64,000 bases of DNA from Magnetospirillum sp. ME-1 (GTDB lineage: Bacteria > Pseudomonadota > Alphaproteobacteria > Rhodospirillales > Magnetospirillaceae). The notes under the pieces are model-generated. The model made no database searches. It was not told the origin of the DNA and saw nothing but the letters and a program-made list of their open reading frames with translations. Location of the stretch: NCBI RefSeq assembly GCF_002105535.1, contig NZ_CP015848.1, forward strand, positions 3,958,341 to 4,022,340. Direction: 5' to 3'. This document shows, in pieces, positions 9,436 to 18,545 of the stretch. Each line of letters starts with the position of its first letter. Within the stretch, counting starts at the first letter, position 1. Made by a program: the position numbers and the translations under genes.

Positions 9436-9969
9436 ATGTCGCGAGTCGGCAAATATCCCGTCTCGGTGCCGTCGGGTGTCACCGTTCAGATCACCGGACC
9501 CGAAGTCACCGTCAAGGGCAAGCTGGGTGAGTCGAAGCTCACCCTCAGGGACAACGTCGAGGTCACCCTCGACGGCAACCTGATCTGGGTGAAGCCCAAG
9601 AACGAAACCAAGCACGCCCGCATGATGTGGGGCACCACCCGCGCGCACCTGAACAACATGGTCAAGGGCGTGTCGGAGGGTTTCACCGTCAATCTCGAGA
9701 TCAACGGCGTCGGTTACCGCGCCGCGGTCGAGGGCAAGTCGCTGAAGCTGCAGCTCGGCTATTCGCACGATATCGAATATCCGATCCCGGCCGACATCAC
9801 CATGAAGTGCGAGAAGCCCACCGCCATCTCGATCTCTGGCCGCGACAAGCGCCAGGTCGGTCAGATTGCGGCTGAGATCCGTGCCTTCCGCGGTCCCGAG
9901 CCCTACAAGGGCAAGGGTATCAAGTACGAAACCGAGACTATCCTCCGCAAGGAAGGTAAGAAGAAGTAA
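9436..9969 (+). CDS. rplF: 50S ribosomal protein L6
   Basis: 177 residues with two repeated alpha/beta domains. The C-terminal [13 protein letters not shown] motif is diagnostic. L6 sits near the sarcin-ricin loop and supports elongation-factor GTPase action. Confidence 0.98.
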   Translation: MSRVGKYPVSVPSGVTVQITGPEVTVKGKLGESKLTLRDNVEVTLDGNLIWVKPKNETKHARMMWGTTRAHLNNMVKGVSEGFTVNLEINGVGYRAAVEGKSLKLQLGYSHDIEYPIPADITMKCEKPTAISISGRDKRQVGQIAAEIRAFRGPEPYKGKGIKYETETILRKEGKKK

Positions 9970-9980
9970 GGGGCTCCGCC

Positions 9981-10343
9981 ATGATGACGCCGAAGAATCT
10001 TTTCGAGCGCCGCAAGCGGCGCGCCCGTCAGAGCATCAAGGAGAAGGGCAACGGCCGTATCCGTCTGTCCGTCTTCCGCTCCGGCAAGAACATCTACGTC
10101 CAGGTGATCGACGACCTCAAGGGCGTCACCCTGGCCGCCGCCTCGACGCTCGACAAGGAGCTGAAGGGCAATTTGAAGACCGGCGCCGACAAGGCGGCTG
10201 CGGCCGCGGTCGGCAAGCTGATCGCCGAGCGGGCCAAGGCGGCGGGCGTCACGGAAGTGGTGTTCGACCGCGGCGGCTACATCTACCACGGTCGGGTCAA
10301 GGCCCTGGCCGATGCGGCCCGCGAAGGCGGCCTGTCTTTCTGA
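9981..10343 (+). CDS. rplR: 50S ribosomal protein L18
   Basis: 120 residues, basic N-terminus followed by the [18 protein letters not shown] core and [19 protein letters not shown] tail. L18 binds 5S rRNA together with L5. Twelve bases precede rpsE. Confidence 0.98.
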   Translation: MMTPKNLFERRKRRARQSIKEKGNGRIRLSVFRSGKNIYVQVIDDLKGVTLAAASTLDKELKGNLKTGADKAAAAAVGKLIAERAKAAGVTEVVFDRGGYIYHGRVKALADAAREGGLSF

Positions 10344-10355
10344 GGATGATGAGCA

Positions 10356-10997
10356 ATGGCACGTACTCCCTCTTCTGATCGTCCCGAACGCGGCCGTGGC
10401 GGCGAGCGCGGCGAGCGCGGCGACCGCCCGAATCGCGGTCGCGGCGGCGCCGAGCAGACCCCGCGCGAGCGCGAGGAATCGGAATTCGTCGACAAGCTGG
10501 TCCACATCAACCGCGTCGCCAAGGTGGTGAAGGGTGGCCGTCGCTTCGCCTTCGCCGCTCTGGTCGTGGTGGGTGACGCCAAGGGCCGCGTCGGCTGCGG
10601 TTCGGGCAAGGCCCGCGAAGTTCCGGAAGCCATCCGCAAGGCCACCGAACAGGCCAAGCGTAACATGATCAAGATCGCGCTGCGCGAGGGTCGCACCCTG
10701 CATCACGACGCCTTCGGTCACTTCGGTGCCGGCCGCGTCATCCTGCGGGCCGCCCCGGCCGGTACCGGCATCATCGCCGGCGGCCCGATGCGCGCCGTGT
10801 TCGAGACCATGGGTGTCCAGGACGTCGTGGCCAAGTGCCTCGGCACCTCCAACCCGCACAACATGATCAAGGCGACCTTCGACGCCCTGATCAACCTGGC
10901 TTCTCCCCGCCATGTTGCCGCCAAGCGCGGCAAGAAGGTGGGCGAGATCATCGGTCGTCGCGACGGTGCCGCCGCCGCGGCCGCCGCCGGCGCTTGA
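10356..10997 (+). CDS. rpsE: 30S ribosomal protein S5 with extended N-terminus
   Basis: 213 residues, longer than the roughly 165-170 of E. coli S5. The S5 core begins near residue 43 ([20 protein letters not shown]), with the decoding-fidelity region following. The first 42 residues are a low-complexity arginine/glycine/glutamate segment (repeats of GGERGERGD type) and the end is alanine-rich. The extension is probably disordered and RNA-binding. The ATG follows rplR directly, and no internal ATG would remove the tail cleanly. Confidence 0.97.
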   Translation: MARTPSSDRPERGRGGERGERGDRPNRGRGGAEQTPREREESEFVDKLVHINRVAKVVKGGRRFAFAALVVVGDAKGRVGCGSGKAREVPEAIRKATEQAKRNMIKIALREGRTLHHDAFGHFGAGRVILRAAPAGTGIIAGGPMRAVFETMGVQDVVAKCLGTSNPHNMIKATFDALINLASPRHVAAKRGKKVGEIIGRRDGAAAAAAAGA

Positions 10998-11014
10998 TCG
11001 GGAGGGCATTGAAC

Positions 11015-11218
11015 ATGGCCGCCAAGAAGAAGACCGCCGCCAAGTCGACCGTCAAGGTCACTCAGATTGGTAGCCCCATCGGCCGTCCGGCCGACCAGGG
11101 CGCCACTCTGATCGGCCTGGGCCTGGGCAAGATGCACCGCACCCGCGAGCTGGAGGATACTCCGGCGGTGCGCGGCATGATCACCAAGGTCCGCCACCTG
11201 GTGCGCGTGGAAGACTAG
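11015..11218 (+). CDS. rpmD: 50S ribosomal protein L30
   Basis: 67 residues from the ATG at 11015, preceded by GGGAGGG. The core [16 protein letters not shown] and [21 protein letters not shown] are typical of L30, with a short lysine/alanine-rich N-terminal tail ([10 protein letters not shown]). L30 is a small single-domain protein of the 50S subunit. Confidence 0.96.
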   Translation: MAAKKKTAAKSTVKVTQIGSPIGRPADQGATLIGLGLGKMHRTRELEDTPAVRGMITKVRHLVRVED

Positions 11219-11274
11219 AACATCCGGGGGCCGGGGCTTCAAGCTCCGGCCGACCGTGACGAGGACGAAAAGAA

Positions 11275-11754
11275 ATGAAGCTCAACGAACTTCGCGACAA
11301 CGAGGGCGCGCGCTATCAGTCGAAGCGCCTTGGCCGTGGCATCGGCTCCGGCAAGGGCAAGACTTCGGGCAAGGGCGTGAAGGGTCAGACCTCGCGTACC
11401 GGCGTGGCGATCAACGGCTTCGAAGGCGGTCAGATGCCCATCTACCGCCGTCTGCCCAAGCGCGGGTTCAACAACCCGAACGCCAAGCACTTCGCCGTGA
11501 TCAATCTCGGCCGCCTGCAGAAGGCGATCGATGAGAAGCGCATCGACGCCAAGAAGCCCATCAACGCCGAGGCCCTGTCGGCCGCCGGTCTGATCGGCAA
11601 GGTCCTGGACGGCGTCCGCCTGCTGGGCCATGGCGAGATCAAGGCCAAGGTCACCATCGAGGTGACCGGCGCCTCGGCCGCGGCCATCGCCGCCGTCGAG
11701 AAGGCCGGTGGTTCGGTCACCGTGACCGCGCCCAGGGCCGCTGCTGCCGAGTGA
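11275..11754 (+). CDS. rplO: 50S ribosomal protein L15
   Basis: 159 residues. The N-terminal [20 protein letters not shown] is the glycine-rich L15 signature, and the C-terminal half is the conserved globular domain. It ends the spc-type array before a 165-base spacer to secY. Confidence 0.97.
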   Translation: MKLNELRDNEGARYQSKRLGRGIGSGKGKTSGKGVKGQTSRTGVAINGFEGGQMPIYRRLPKRGFNNPNAKHFAVINLGRLQKAIDEKRIDAKKPINAEALSAAGLIGKVLDGVRLLGHGEIKAKVTIEVTGASAAAIAAVEKAGGSVTVTAPRAAAAE

Positions 11755-11764
11755 TTTGAGGAGG

Positions 11765-11834
11765 GAGGGGCCTGCCCAAGGCCCCTCTCGCCCGTTCACG
11801 CGTCGAATCCCCGAGCCCGGATGCTTGATCCGGG
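11765..11834 (+). promoter_or_regulatory. Two hairpins in the rplO-secY spacer
   Basis: An 8-bp stem (GAGGGGCC at 11765-11772 with its complement at 11780-11787) and a 7-bp stem (CCCGGAT at 11816-11822 with 11828-11834) lie in the unusually long gap before secY. Neither has a T run. They may lower read-through or stabilise the messenger; function is inferred. Confidence 0.4.
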
Positions 11835-11919
11835 TCAAGGGCTGGATCAAGGATTTGTGGTGCGGTGCCAGGCCCCCTTGGGCCCCGACGCCCCACGCCA
11901 CCGAACCCCGGAGTAAGGC

Positions 11920-13263
11920 ATGGCCTCCGCTGCAGAGCAGCTCGCCGCGAATCTGAACTTTGGCGTTCTCGCCAAGGCCACCGATCTCAAGAAGCGCATC
12001 TGGTTCACCCTGTGGGCGTTGGTCGTCTATCGCCTGGGCACCTGGATTCCCATGCCGGGCGTCGACCCGCATGTGCTCGGCGATCTGTTCAAGCAGTCGG
12101 GCGGCGGCATGCTCGGCATGTTCGACATGCTGGCCGGCGGTGCGCTGCACCGTATGACCATCTTCGCGCTCAACATCATGCCGTACATCTCGGCCTCCAT
12201 CATCCTGCAGCTGATGACCACGGTCGTCCCGTCGCTGGAAGCGGTGAAGAAGGAAGGCGAGGCCGGCCGCAAGAAGATCAACCAGTACACCCGCTATCTC
12301 ACCGTGGTCATCGCGGTGATGCAGGCCTATGGCATCGCGGTGGGTCTGGAAAGCATGACCAGCACGCGCGGCGCGGCGGTGATGATGGAAAGCCATGTGC
12401 TGTTCCGCTTCTCCACCGTGGTGACGCTGACCGGCGGTACCCTGTTCCTGATGTGGCTGGGCGAGCAGATCACGGCGCGCGGCATCGGCCAGGGCACCTC
12501 GCTGATCATCATGGCCGGCATCGTGGCGGAACTGCCCTCGGCCATCAGCAACACCCTGGAACTGGGCCGTACCGGCGCCCTTCCCGTGCTGGTGATCATC
12601 GGCATCCTGATCATGAGCGTGGCGGTCATCGCCTTCATCGTCTTCATGGAGCGCGCCCAGCGCCGGATCATCGTCCAGTATCCGAAGCGCCAGGTGGGCA
12701 ACAAGATGTTCGGCGGCGAGTCCTCGCACCTGCCGCTCAAGGTCAACACCTCGGGCGTGATCCCGCCGATCTTCGCCAGCTCCATCCTGCTGATGCCGGT
12801 GACCATCGCCCAGTTCTCCGCCGCCGGCGGGCCCGAGTGGCTGACCACCTTCACCGCCCTGATGGGCCGCGGCCAGCCGCTGTACATCGCGCTGTATCTC
12901 GGCCTGATCGTCTTCTTCTCGTTCTTCTATACCGCCGTGGTGTTCAATCCGGTGGATACGGCCGAGAACCTGAAGAAGTACGGCGGCTTCGTGCCGGGCA
13001 TCCGTCCGGGCAAGAACACCTCCGACTATCTCGACTATGTCCTGACCCGTCTGACCGTGGTGGGCGCCGCTTATCTGTCGGCGCTGTCCATCCTGCCGGA
13101 ACTGCTGATCAGCAAGTTCTCGGTGCCGTTCTACTTCGGCGGCACCTCTCTGCTGATCGTGGTGTCGGTGACCATGGACACCGTGGCTCAGGTTCAGTCG
13201 CATCTGCTTGCGCACCAGTACGAGGGGCTCATCAAGAAGTCCCGGCTGCGCGGGCGGCGTTAA
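11920..13263 (+). CDS. secY: Preprotein translocase subunit SecY
   Basis: 447 residues with the ten hydrophobic segments of SecY. LTVVIAVMQAYGIAVGLES, the GIGQGTSLIIMAGI motif and VNPVDTAENLKKYGGF-like region identify it. It forms the protein-conducting channel with SecE and SecG. The start at 11920 follows GGAGTAAGGC. It is followed after 27 bases by adk. Confidence 0.98.
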   Translation: MASAAEQLAANLNFGVLAKATDLKKRIWFTLWALVVYRLGTWIPMPGVDPHVLGDLFKQSGGGMLGMFDMLAGGALHRMTIFALNIMPYISASIILQLMTTVVPSLEAVKKEGEAGRKKINQYTRYLTVVIAVMQAYGIAVGLESMTSTRGAAVMMESHVLFRFSTVVTLTGGTLFLMWLGEQITARGIGQGTSLIIMAGIVAELPSAISNTLELGRTGALPVLVIIGILIMSVAVIAFIVFMERAQRRIIVQYPKRQVGNKMFGGESSHLPLKVNTSGVIPPIFASSILLMPVTIAQFSAAGGPEWLTTFTALMGRGQPLYIALYLGLIVFFSFFYTAVVFNPVDTAENLKKYGGFVPGIRPGKNTSDYLDYVLTRLTVVGAAYLSALSILPELLISKFSVPFYFGGTSLLIVVSVTMDTVAQVQSHLLAHQYEGLIKKSRLRGRR

Positions 13264-13290
13264 CTGCCAAGAAGTAAGAGGGGACATCCG

Positions 13291-13944
13291 ATGAATCTCG
13301 TTCTGTTGGGTCCGCCCGGTGGCGGCAAGGGTACCCAGGCCAAGCGTCTTCAGGACAAGTACGGCCTGGTCCAGCTGTCCACGGGCGACATGCTGCGCGC
13401 CGCCGTGGCCGCCGGCTCCGAAGTGGGCAAGAAGGCCAAGGCCGTGATGGATGCCGGCCAGCTGGTGTCCGACGAGATCGTCATCGCCATCATCGACGAG
13501 CGCCTGGACCAGCCCGACGTGACCAAGGGCGCCATCTTCGACGGCTTCCCCCGCACCGTGGCCCAGGCCGAGGCCCTTGACGCCATGATGGCGAAGAAGG
13601 GCAAGAAGCTGGACTTCGCCATCGAGATCCAGGTGCCCGACGCCTATATCGTCGAGCGCATCACTGGCCGCTATACCTGCGCCAAGTGCGGCGCCGGCTA
13701 CCACGACAAGTTCCAGCTGCCCAAGGTCGCCGGCAAGTGCGACTCCTGTGGCGGCACCGAGTTCGCTCGCCGTCCCGACGACAATGTCGAGACCGTGACC
13801 AAGCGTCTCGACGCGTATCACGCCCAGACCGCTCCGCTGCTGCCCTATTACGACAAGAAGGGCGCGCTGAAGCTGGTGGACGGCACCATGGACATCGCCG
13901 ATGTGACCAAGGCCCTGGAAGGGATTCTGGACGCGGCGAAGTAA
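13291..13944 (+). CDS. adk: Adenylate kinase
   Basis: 217 residues. The P-loop GPPGGGKGTQ lies at residues 7-16. The LID domain carries four cysteines (C130, C133, C150, C153), a zinc-binding type like that of Gram-positive enzymes and many alphaproteobacteria. It interconverts ATP plus AMP with two ADP. Its place between secY and rpsM is the usual alphaproteobacterial order, without rpmJ. Confidence 0.97.
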   Translation: MNLVLLGPPGGGKGTQAKRLQDKYGLVQLSTGDMLRAAVAAGSEVGKKAKAVMDAGQLVSDEIVIAIIDERLDQPDVTKGAIFDGFPRTVAQAEALDAMMAKKGKKLDFAIEIQVPDAYIVERITGRYTCAKCGAGYHDKFQLPKVAGKCDSCGGTEFARRPDDNVETVTKRLDAYHAQTAPLLPYYDKKGALKLVDGTMDIADVTKALEGILDAAK

Positions 13945-13952
13945 TGTGTTTC

Positions 13953-13993
13953 TATAGGGCGAGACGGTTGACTCTTGATCGAATCGCCCTATA
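13953..13993 (+). promoter_or_regulatory. Perfect 10-bp inverted repeat around the rpsM promoter
   Basis: TATAGGGCGA at 13953-13962 and its exact complement TCGCCCTATA at 13984-13993 flank the -35 element, and the right arm overlaps the -10 element. It could be an operator or the base of an RNA stem after adk. No T run follows the stem. Confidence 0.6.
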
Positions 13994-13995
13994 AT
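13968..13995 (+). promoter_or_regulatory. Strong sigma-70 promoter for rpsM-rpsK-rpoA
   Basis: TTGACT (13968-13973) and a perfect TATAAT (13990-13995) are spaced 16 bp apart. A transcript would start near 14002 and give a leader of about 105 nt before the TTG start of rpsM. Confidence 0.8.
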
Positions 13996-14107
13996 CCCGC
14001 ACCTTCGGTTTCCCCCGTCATGGGCGAGGCCAGGGGCGCGTTTTTGGTTAACGGCTCCGGGTCATCCTTGTGGCGCGGTCTTTTATCTGGTGAAGGAGTA
14101 ACCAGCT

Positions 14108-14485
14108 TTGGCTCGTATCGCTGGCGTCAATATTCCGACGAATAAGCGCGTTCTGATCGCGCTGACCTATATTCATGGCATCGGCCGCGCCAAGGCGGCG
14201 GAGATCACCACCTCGCTGGGTATCCCCGCCGAGCGTCGCGTCAATCAGCTGACCGACGACGAAGTGCTCAAGATCCGTGAGCTCATCGACCGTGACTACC
14301 AGGTCGAAGGCGACCTGCGTCGTGCGGTGGCCATGAACATCAAGCGTCTGATGGATCTGGGCTGCTATCGTGGCCTGCGCCATCGCCGTGGCCTGCCGGT
14401 TCACGGCCAGCGGACCCACACCAATGCCCGTACCCGCAAGGGTCCGGCCAAGCCGATTGCCGGCAAGAAGAAAGTTACCAAGTAA
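14108..14485 (+). CDS. rpsM: 30S ribosomal protein S13, TTG start
   Basis: 125 residues. The protein must begin at TTG 14108 because the family start ([10 protein letters not shown]) is exactly there and is preceded by AAGGAG; no ATG fits. The C-terminus [23 protein letters not shown] is the S13 signature. S13 contacts L5 and tRNA at the subunit interface. The rare start codon may set expression level. Confidence 0.97.
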   Translation: MARIAGVNIPTNKRVLIALTYIHGIGRAKAAEITTSLGIPAERRVNQLTDDEVLKIRELIDRDYQVEGDLRRAVAMNIKRLMDLGCYRGLRHRRGLPVHGQRTHTNARTRKGPAKPIAGKKKVTK

Positions 14486-14497
14486 GGAACACCTCCG

Positions 14498-14893
14498 ATG
14501 GCTAAGCCCGCTGCTGCCGCGCGTCCTCGTCGCCGCGAGCGCAAGAACATCACCTCGGGCGTGGCGCATGTGAATGCCACGTTCAACAACACCATGATCA
14601 CCATCACCGACGCCCAGGGTAACACCATTTCCTGGTCGTCGGCCGGCATGCAGGGCTTCAAGGGCTCGCGCAAGTCGACCCCGTATGCCGCCCAGGTGGC
14701 TGCCGAGGATGCGGGCCGCAAGGCGTCCGAGCACGGCATGCGCACCCTGGAGGTCGAGGTGAAGGGTCCTGGTGCTGGTCGCGAGTCTGCTCTGCGCGCT
14801 TTGCAGGCCGTGGGCTTCCAGATCACCTCGATCCGTGACGTCACGCCGATCCCGCACAACGGGTGCCGGCCGCGCAAGCGTCGTCGCGTCTGA
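14498..14893 (+). CDS. rpsK: 30S ribosomal protein S11
   Basis: 131 residues. [20 protein letters not shown] and the C-terminal [18 protein letters not shown] are S11 hallmarks. It lines the mRNA exit path on the platform. No rpsD follows; rpoA comes next, after a 102-base gap with a hairpin. Confidence 0.98.
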   Translation: MAKPAAAARPRRRERKNITSGVAHVNATFNNTMITITDAQGNTISWSSAGMQGFKGSRKSTPYAAQVAAEDAGRKASEHGMRTLEVEVKGPGAGRESALRALQAVGFQITSIRDVTPIPHNGCRPRKRRRV

Positions 14894-14914
14894 TCTGATT
14901 TTCTTGGATCGGGA

Positions 14915-14953
14915 TGCCGCCGGCTTCCTCGGCTAGGAGGAGGTTCGGCGGCA
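14915..14953 (+). promoter_or_regulatory. Long imperfect hairpin before rpoA
   Basis: TGCCGCCG (14915-14922) pairs with CGGCGGCA (14946-14953), and TTCCTC with GAGGA pairs inside. A T-rich stretch (TTTTCGTTTTCCTTT) follows from about 14960. It resembles a leaky terminator or attenuator between rpsK and rpoA. Confidence 0.55.
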
Positions 14954-14995
14954 CGCCCGTTTTCGTTTTCCTTTGTTCAGCATGAGGTCACGCTC

Positions 14996-16012
14996 GTGAT
15001 TCAGAAGAACTGGCAGGAACTGATTAAGCCCAACAAGCTCCATGTGGAGCCCGGGGCCGATGCGCAGCGCACCGCGACCGTGGTCGCCGAACCGCTGGAG
15101 CGGGGCTTCGGCATGACGCTGGGCAATTCCCTGCGCCGCGTGCTGCTGTCGTCGCTGCAGGGTGCCGCCGTCACGGCCATCCAGATCGACGGCGTTCTGC
15201 ACGAATTCTCGTCGATCCCCGGCGTGCGGGAAGATGTCACCGACATCATCCTCAACATCAAGACTCTCGGCCTGCGCATGCATGGCGAGGGCCCGAAGCG
15301 CATGCACCTGCGTGCGGTCGGCCCGGGCGAAGTCACCGCCGGCCTGATCGAGGTCGGCCACGACATCGAGATCATGGACCCGGACCTGGTGCTGTGCACC
15401 CTGGACGAGGGCGCCAAGCTGAACATCGAGTTCACGGTCGAGACCGGCAAGGGCTACGTCCCCGCCTCGCAGAACCGTCCCGAGGATTCGCCGATCGGTC
15501 TGATCCCGATCGACGCCATCTTCTCGCCGGTGCGCAAGGTGGCCTACAAGGTGGAAAACACCCGCGTGGGCCAGGTCACCGACTACGACAAGCTGTCCAT
15601 GACCGTCGAGACCAACGGCGCGGTCACGCCCGATGACGCGGTGGCGCTTGCCGCCCGCATCCTGCAGGACCAGCTGCAGCTGTTCATCAACTTCGAGGAG
15701 CCCACCGCGGTCGTCGAGGAAGAGAAGAAGGACGAACTGCCCTTCAACAAGAACCTGCTGCGCAAGGTGGACGAACTGGAGCTTTCGGTCCGTTCGGCCA
15801 ACTGCCTGAAGAACGACAACATCATCTACATCGGCGACCTGGTCCAGAAGACCGAAGCCGAGATGCTGCGTACTCCCAATTTCGGTCGCAAGTCGCTGAA
15901 CGAGATCAAGGAAGTGCTGGCGCAGATGGGTCTGCACCTGGGCATGGAAATCGCCAATTGGCCGCCGGAGAACATCGAAGAGCTGGCCAAGAAGCTCGAA
16001 GAGCCTTACTGA
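14996..16012 (+). CDS. rpoA: RNA polymerase alpha subunit
   Basis: 338 residues from a GTG start at 14996 giving [12 protein letters not shown]. The N-terminal domain (about 1-235) carries the dimerisation core [18 protein letters not shown]; a linker and the C-terminal DNA-binding domain (about 250-325) follow, with the [13 protein letters not shown] helix-hairpin-helix motif. It scaffolds the polymerase and contacts UP elements and activators. Standard length, no defect. Confidence 0.98.
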   Translation: MIQKNWQELIKPNKLHVEPGADAQRTATVVAEPLERGFGMTLGNSLRRVLLSSLQGAAVTAIQIDGVLHEFSSIPGVREDVTDIILNIKTLGLRMHGEGPKRMHLRAVGPGEVTAGLIEVGHDIEIMDPDLVLCTLDEGAKLNIEFTVETGKGYVPASQNRPEDSPIGLIPIDAIFSPVRKVAYKVENTRVGQVTDYDKLSMTVETNGAVTPDDAVALAARILQDQLQLFINFEEPTAVVEEEKKDELPFNKNLLRKVDELELSVRSANCLKNDNIIYIGDLVQKTEAEMLRTPNFGRKSLNEIKEVLAQMGLHLGMEIANWPPENIEELAKKLEEPY

Positions 16013-16020
16013 CCTGTTTC

Positions 16021-16073
16021 CGGCGCGACATTGGCCGCCCCACCAGCCCCAATGTCGCGCCGTAAGCTTTTTT
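16021..16073 (+). terminator. Strong intrinsic terminator between rpoA and rplQ
   Basis: A perfect 14-bp stem (CGGCGCGACATTGG at 16021-16034, complement at 16049-16062) with a 14-nt loop is followed by GTAAGCTTTTTT. It lies 9 bases after the rpoA stop and should separate rpoA from rplQ. Confidence 0.88.
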
Positions 16074-16172
16074 AAGGACCATCCGGTCCACCCGCCCGTT
16101 CTCCCCTGATGGAGGCGACGCGGCAGTACAATCGGCTTCGCCCGGCGAGGCCAAGCGACGAGGAGAGTTGTT

Positions 16173-16595
16173 ATGCGTCATGGTATGTCCGGCCGTAAGC
16201 TGAACCGCGACAAGTCGGCCCGTAAGGCCCTGTTCGTCAGCTTGTCCAATGCCCTCTTGAAGCACGAGCAGATCAAGACCACCCTGCCCAAGGCCAAGGA
16301 CCTGCGTCCGGTGGTCGAGAAGCTGATCACTCTGGGCAAGCGCGGCGACCTGCACGCGCGGCGTCAGGCCTATGCCTTCCTGCGCGACGACAAGGTGGTC
16401 GCCAAGCTGTTCGCCGTGATCGGCGAGCGCTACAAGACCCGCAATGGCGGCTACACCCGCGTGCTGAAGGCCGGCTTCCGCTACGGCGATTGCGCCCCCA
16501 TGGCCATCATCGAGCTGGTCGATCGCGATCCGGCCGCCAAGGGCACCGATTCCGGCCCGACCGCCGACAAGAAGGCCGATGCCGACGAGGAATAA
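16173..16595 (+). CDS. rplQ: 50S ribosomal protein L17
   Basis: 140 residues starting [17 protein letters not shown], the L17 signature. A GAGGAGAG ribosome-binding site precedes the ATG. The last 25 residues are an acidic/alanine tail beyond the core. Because a strong terminator separates it from rpoA, it may have its own promoter; TACAAT at 16127 could be a -10, but no good -35 is visible. Confidence 0.97.
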   Translation: MRHGMSGRKLNRDKSARKALFVSLSNALLKHEQIKTTLPKAKDLRPVVEKLITLGKRGDLHARRQAYAFLRDDKVVAKLFAVIGERYKTRNGGYTRVLKAGFRYGDCAPMAIIELVDRDPAAKGTDSGPTADKKADADEE

Positions 16596-16622
16596 GCCTC
16601 CTCCGGTATCTGTAATCGAGTG

Positions 16623-16653
16623 AAGGGGCCGTCCCGCGAGGGGCGGCCCCTTT
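16623..16653 (+). terminator. Probable terminator after rplQ
   Basis: AAGGGGCCG (16623-16631) pairs with CGGCCCCTT (16644-16652) over a 12-nt loop, ending in TTT. It closes the ribosomal block. Confidence 0.75.
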
Positions 16654-16709
16654 CGCGTGACAGGTCCATCCGGGCGAGGTACCAATATCCAGGTCCCCGG
16701 AGATGCCTT

Positions 16710-17816
16710 ATGACCTTCGAAGAACGCATCCATCACGGCATCGGTCTCGCCCGGCAGGGTGATTTTCCGGGCGCGGAAGCCGCCTTCCTGGCGGCGGAGG
16801 CGCTCAAACCCCGTGACCCGCTGCCCCGCAATCTGCTGGGAAAGGTTTATCTGGCGAGCGGCCGGGAGACGGATGGGGTCGAGGCGCTGGTCGAGGCCGT
16901 GCGGCGCGAGCCGCGGGTGGACATGCTGTTCGATCTGGTTCATGCGCTGCACCACCTTCATGCCCATGCCGACGTGGAGCGGGTCTGTGCCCATCATGAA
17001 AGCCAGATTGCCGGTGACAGCCGCTTCTATCCCTATCGCGGTAGAGCCCTTATGGAGCTTAAGCAGTACCCGGGGGCCATCGAGCTTCTTGGCCGGGCCC
17101 TGGCGAATGACCCGACCAATCACGCCCACTATCACAACCTGTCCATGGCGCTGCTGAAAGGCGGACAACTGGAAGAGTCGGTGGAATGCTTCGGCCGATT
17201 GTTGCCCGACTGGGAGGGCGGCGCGGGGGAGATGACCTCGGTCGAGCGCCTGGATGCCATCGCCGCCGGCTACGACGGCAACGATCTGCACAATTACTTC
17301 AGCGACCGGATGCTGCGTCTGTACCTTGAAGCGTTTCCGGGACGGCGCTTGCGCCGGGTGCTGGAATTGGGCACGGGAACCGGCCTGCTGGCCTCGAAAC
17401 TGCCGGCCTCGGCCACATCGGTGACCGGCATCGAGCGCTCGCCCGCCATGCTGGCCCAGTCCCGCGCGCGCAAGGTCTACGACACCCTGGTCGAAGGCAG
17501 CCTGCCCCAGGCGTTGGAGCCCCTGGACGGTCCCTTCGACACCATCCTGGCGTCCTGCGTGCTGTACTACTTCGCCGATCTGCGGCCGTTCTTCGACCAC
17601 GCCGCCCGTTTGCTGGCCCCGGACGGCGCGTTCCTGTTCTCGGTGGATGCGTTAAGCGATCCCCGCGAGATCGCGGTGACCAAGCCGGGTGAATACGCCC
17701 ACAGCCGCGCCTATCTGCGCCGGTTGGCCGTCGAGACCGGCCTTCGCGAGGTGGTCATGGACATCGACCGCCATCGCGGTCCTCCGGGTTTCTGGTGCGC
17801 CTTCAGGAAGGGCTGA
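16710..17816 (+). CDS. TPR-repeat SAM-dependent methyltransferase
   Basis: 368 residues from the ATG at 16710 (MTFEERIHHG). Residues 1-170 are TPR-like helical repeats (LARQGDFPGAEAAFLAAEAL, then LGRALANDPTNHAHYHNL). Residues 210-365 are a Rossmann methyltransferase with motif I VLELGTGTGLLA near 216. The order TPR plus class I methyltransferase is found in proteins that modify small molecules or glycans; the substrate is not evident. It stands alone and its end overlaps the convergent ATP12-like gene by 14 bases. Confidence 0.88.
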   Translation: MTFEERIHHGIGLARQGDFPGAEAAFLAAEALKPRDPLPRNLLGKVYLASGRETDGVEALVEAVRREPRVDMLFDLVHALHHLHAHADVERVCAHHESQIAGDSRFYPYRGRALMELKQYPGAIELLGRALANDPTNHAHYHNLSMALLKGGQLEESVECFGRLLPDWEGGAGEMTSVERLDAIAAGYDGNDLHNYFSDRMLRLYLEAFPGRRLRRVLELGTGTGLLASKLPASATSVTGIERSPAMLAQSRARKVYDTLVEGSLPQALEPLDGPFDTILASCVLYYFADLRPFFDHAARLLAPDGAFLFSVDALSDPREIAVTKPGEYAHSRAYLRRLAVETGLREVVMDIDRHRGPPGFWCAFRKG

Positions 17817-18513
17817 GCAGCCCCAGGAACCGGGCGGCGGCCACGATGTCGCGCTTCAGCTCGGCGCGGCGGTCGGCGGCTTCCCAATCCTCGCCCCATT
17901 GCTCGATCTGATAGGTCTCGTCCACCTGCGAGGCCTCGAACGCGGCTTCGGCGTCGAGGCGGCCTTCGACCAGGGCAAGGCCCAGAATCAGCGATCCCAT
18001 GGCGGCGGTGGAGGATTGCAGGGCGGTCAGGCGCCAATCGTCATAGGCCTCCACATGGCGCCGCAGGGCGGCCAGGGACGCTTCCGGCTGGGCCACGGCG
18101 GTCAGGCCGGTGGTGGTGAGCAAGGGCGCGTCCAGCGCCTGGGCCGCCCAATCCAGCAGCGGCTGCCAGGCGGTGCTCTGGCGGCTCACCAGATCGCCGG
18201 GGGTTTCGGCGCGGTAGCACAGCAGGTCGGTGCCGGCGTAGTTCATCAGCTGGCCCACCATATGGGCGCGCTCGGGGCCGACCCGGTCCAGCGCGGTGCT
18301 GGCCAACTGGGTCATGGGCATGGTGGAGGGCAGCACCTGATCGCCCTGGGCGTTCCATTCCGCGGCGATGGCTTCGGCCATGGGCTGGGCGGGGACGGCC
18401 AGCGGCCGGGCGCCCGGCGTCTTGACGGACTTGCCGTCCAGCAAAATGGCGAAGCCGCCGTCACGGGGGGCGGCGACGCATTCCTTGTAGAAACGCTTGA
18501 TGGACTTGAGCAC
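17803..18513 (-). CDS. ATP12-family F1-ATPase assembly chaperone
   Basis: 236 residues from a GTG start at 18513 with GAGAAGG upstream, giving MLKSIKRFYKECVAAPRDGG. The pattern RFYKE..., GFAILLDGKSVKTPG, LPLTxLASTALDRV-like and the TDLLCYRAE motif are those of ATP12, which in mitochondria binds the F1 alpha subunit before assembly. Alphaproteobacterial homologues are common and usually lie outside the atp operon. It is the last gene of a minus-strand set after an AsmA-like gene. Confidence 0.9.
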   Translation of the reverse strand: MLKSIKRFYKECVAAPRDGGFAILLDGKSVKTPGARPLAVPAQPMAEAIAAEWNAQGDQVLPSTMPMTQLASTALDRVGPERAHMVGQLMNYAGTDLLCYRAETPGDLVSRQSTAWQPLLDWAAQALDAPLLTTTGLTAVAQPEASLAALRRHVEAYDDWRLTALQSSTAAMGSLILGLALVEGRLDAEAAFEASQVDETYQIEQWGEDWEAADRRAELKRDIVAAARFLGLLSPS

Positions 18514-18545
18514 GGAAAAAAGCCTTCTCGAAAAAAGTGATCGGT

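Noticed and set aside
11239-13821. Open frame of 860 codons on the minus strand opposite secY and adk
   Set aside because: Histidine/glycine/aspartate-rich composition typical of antisense frames in high-GC genes; the plus strand has conserved rplO, secY and adk.
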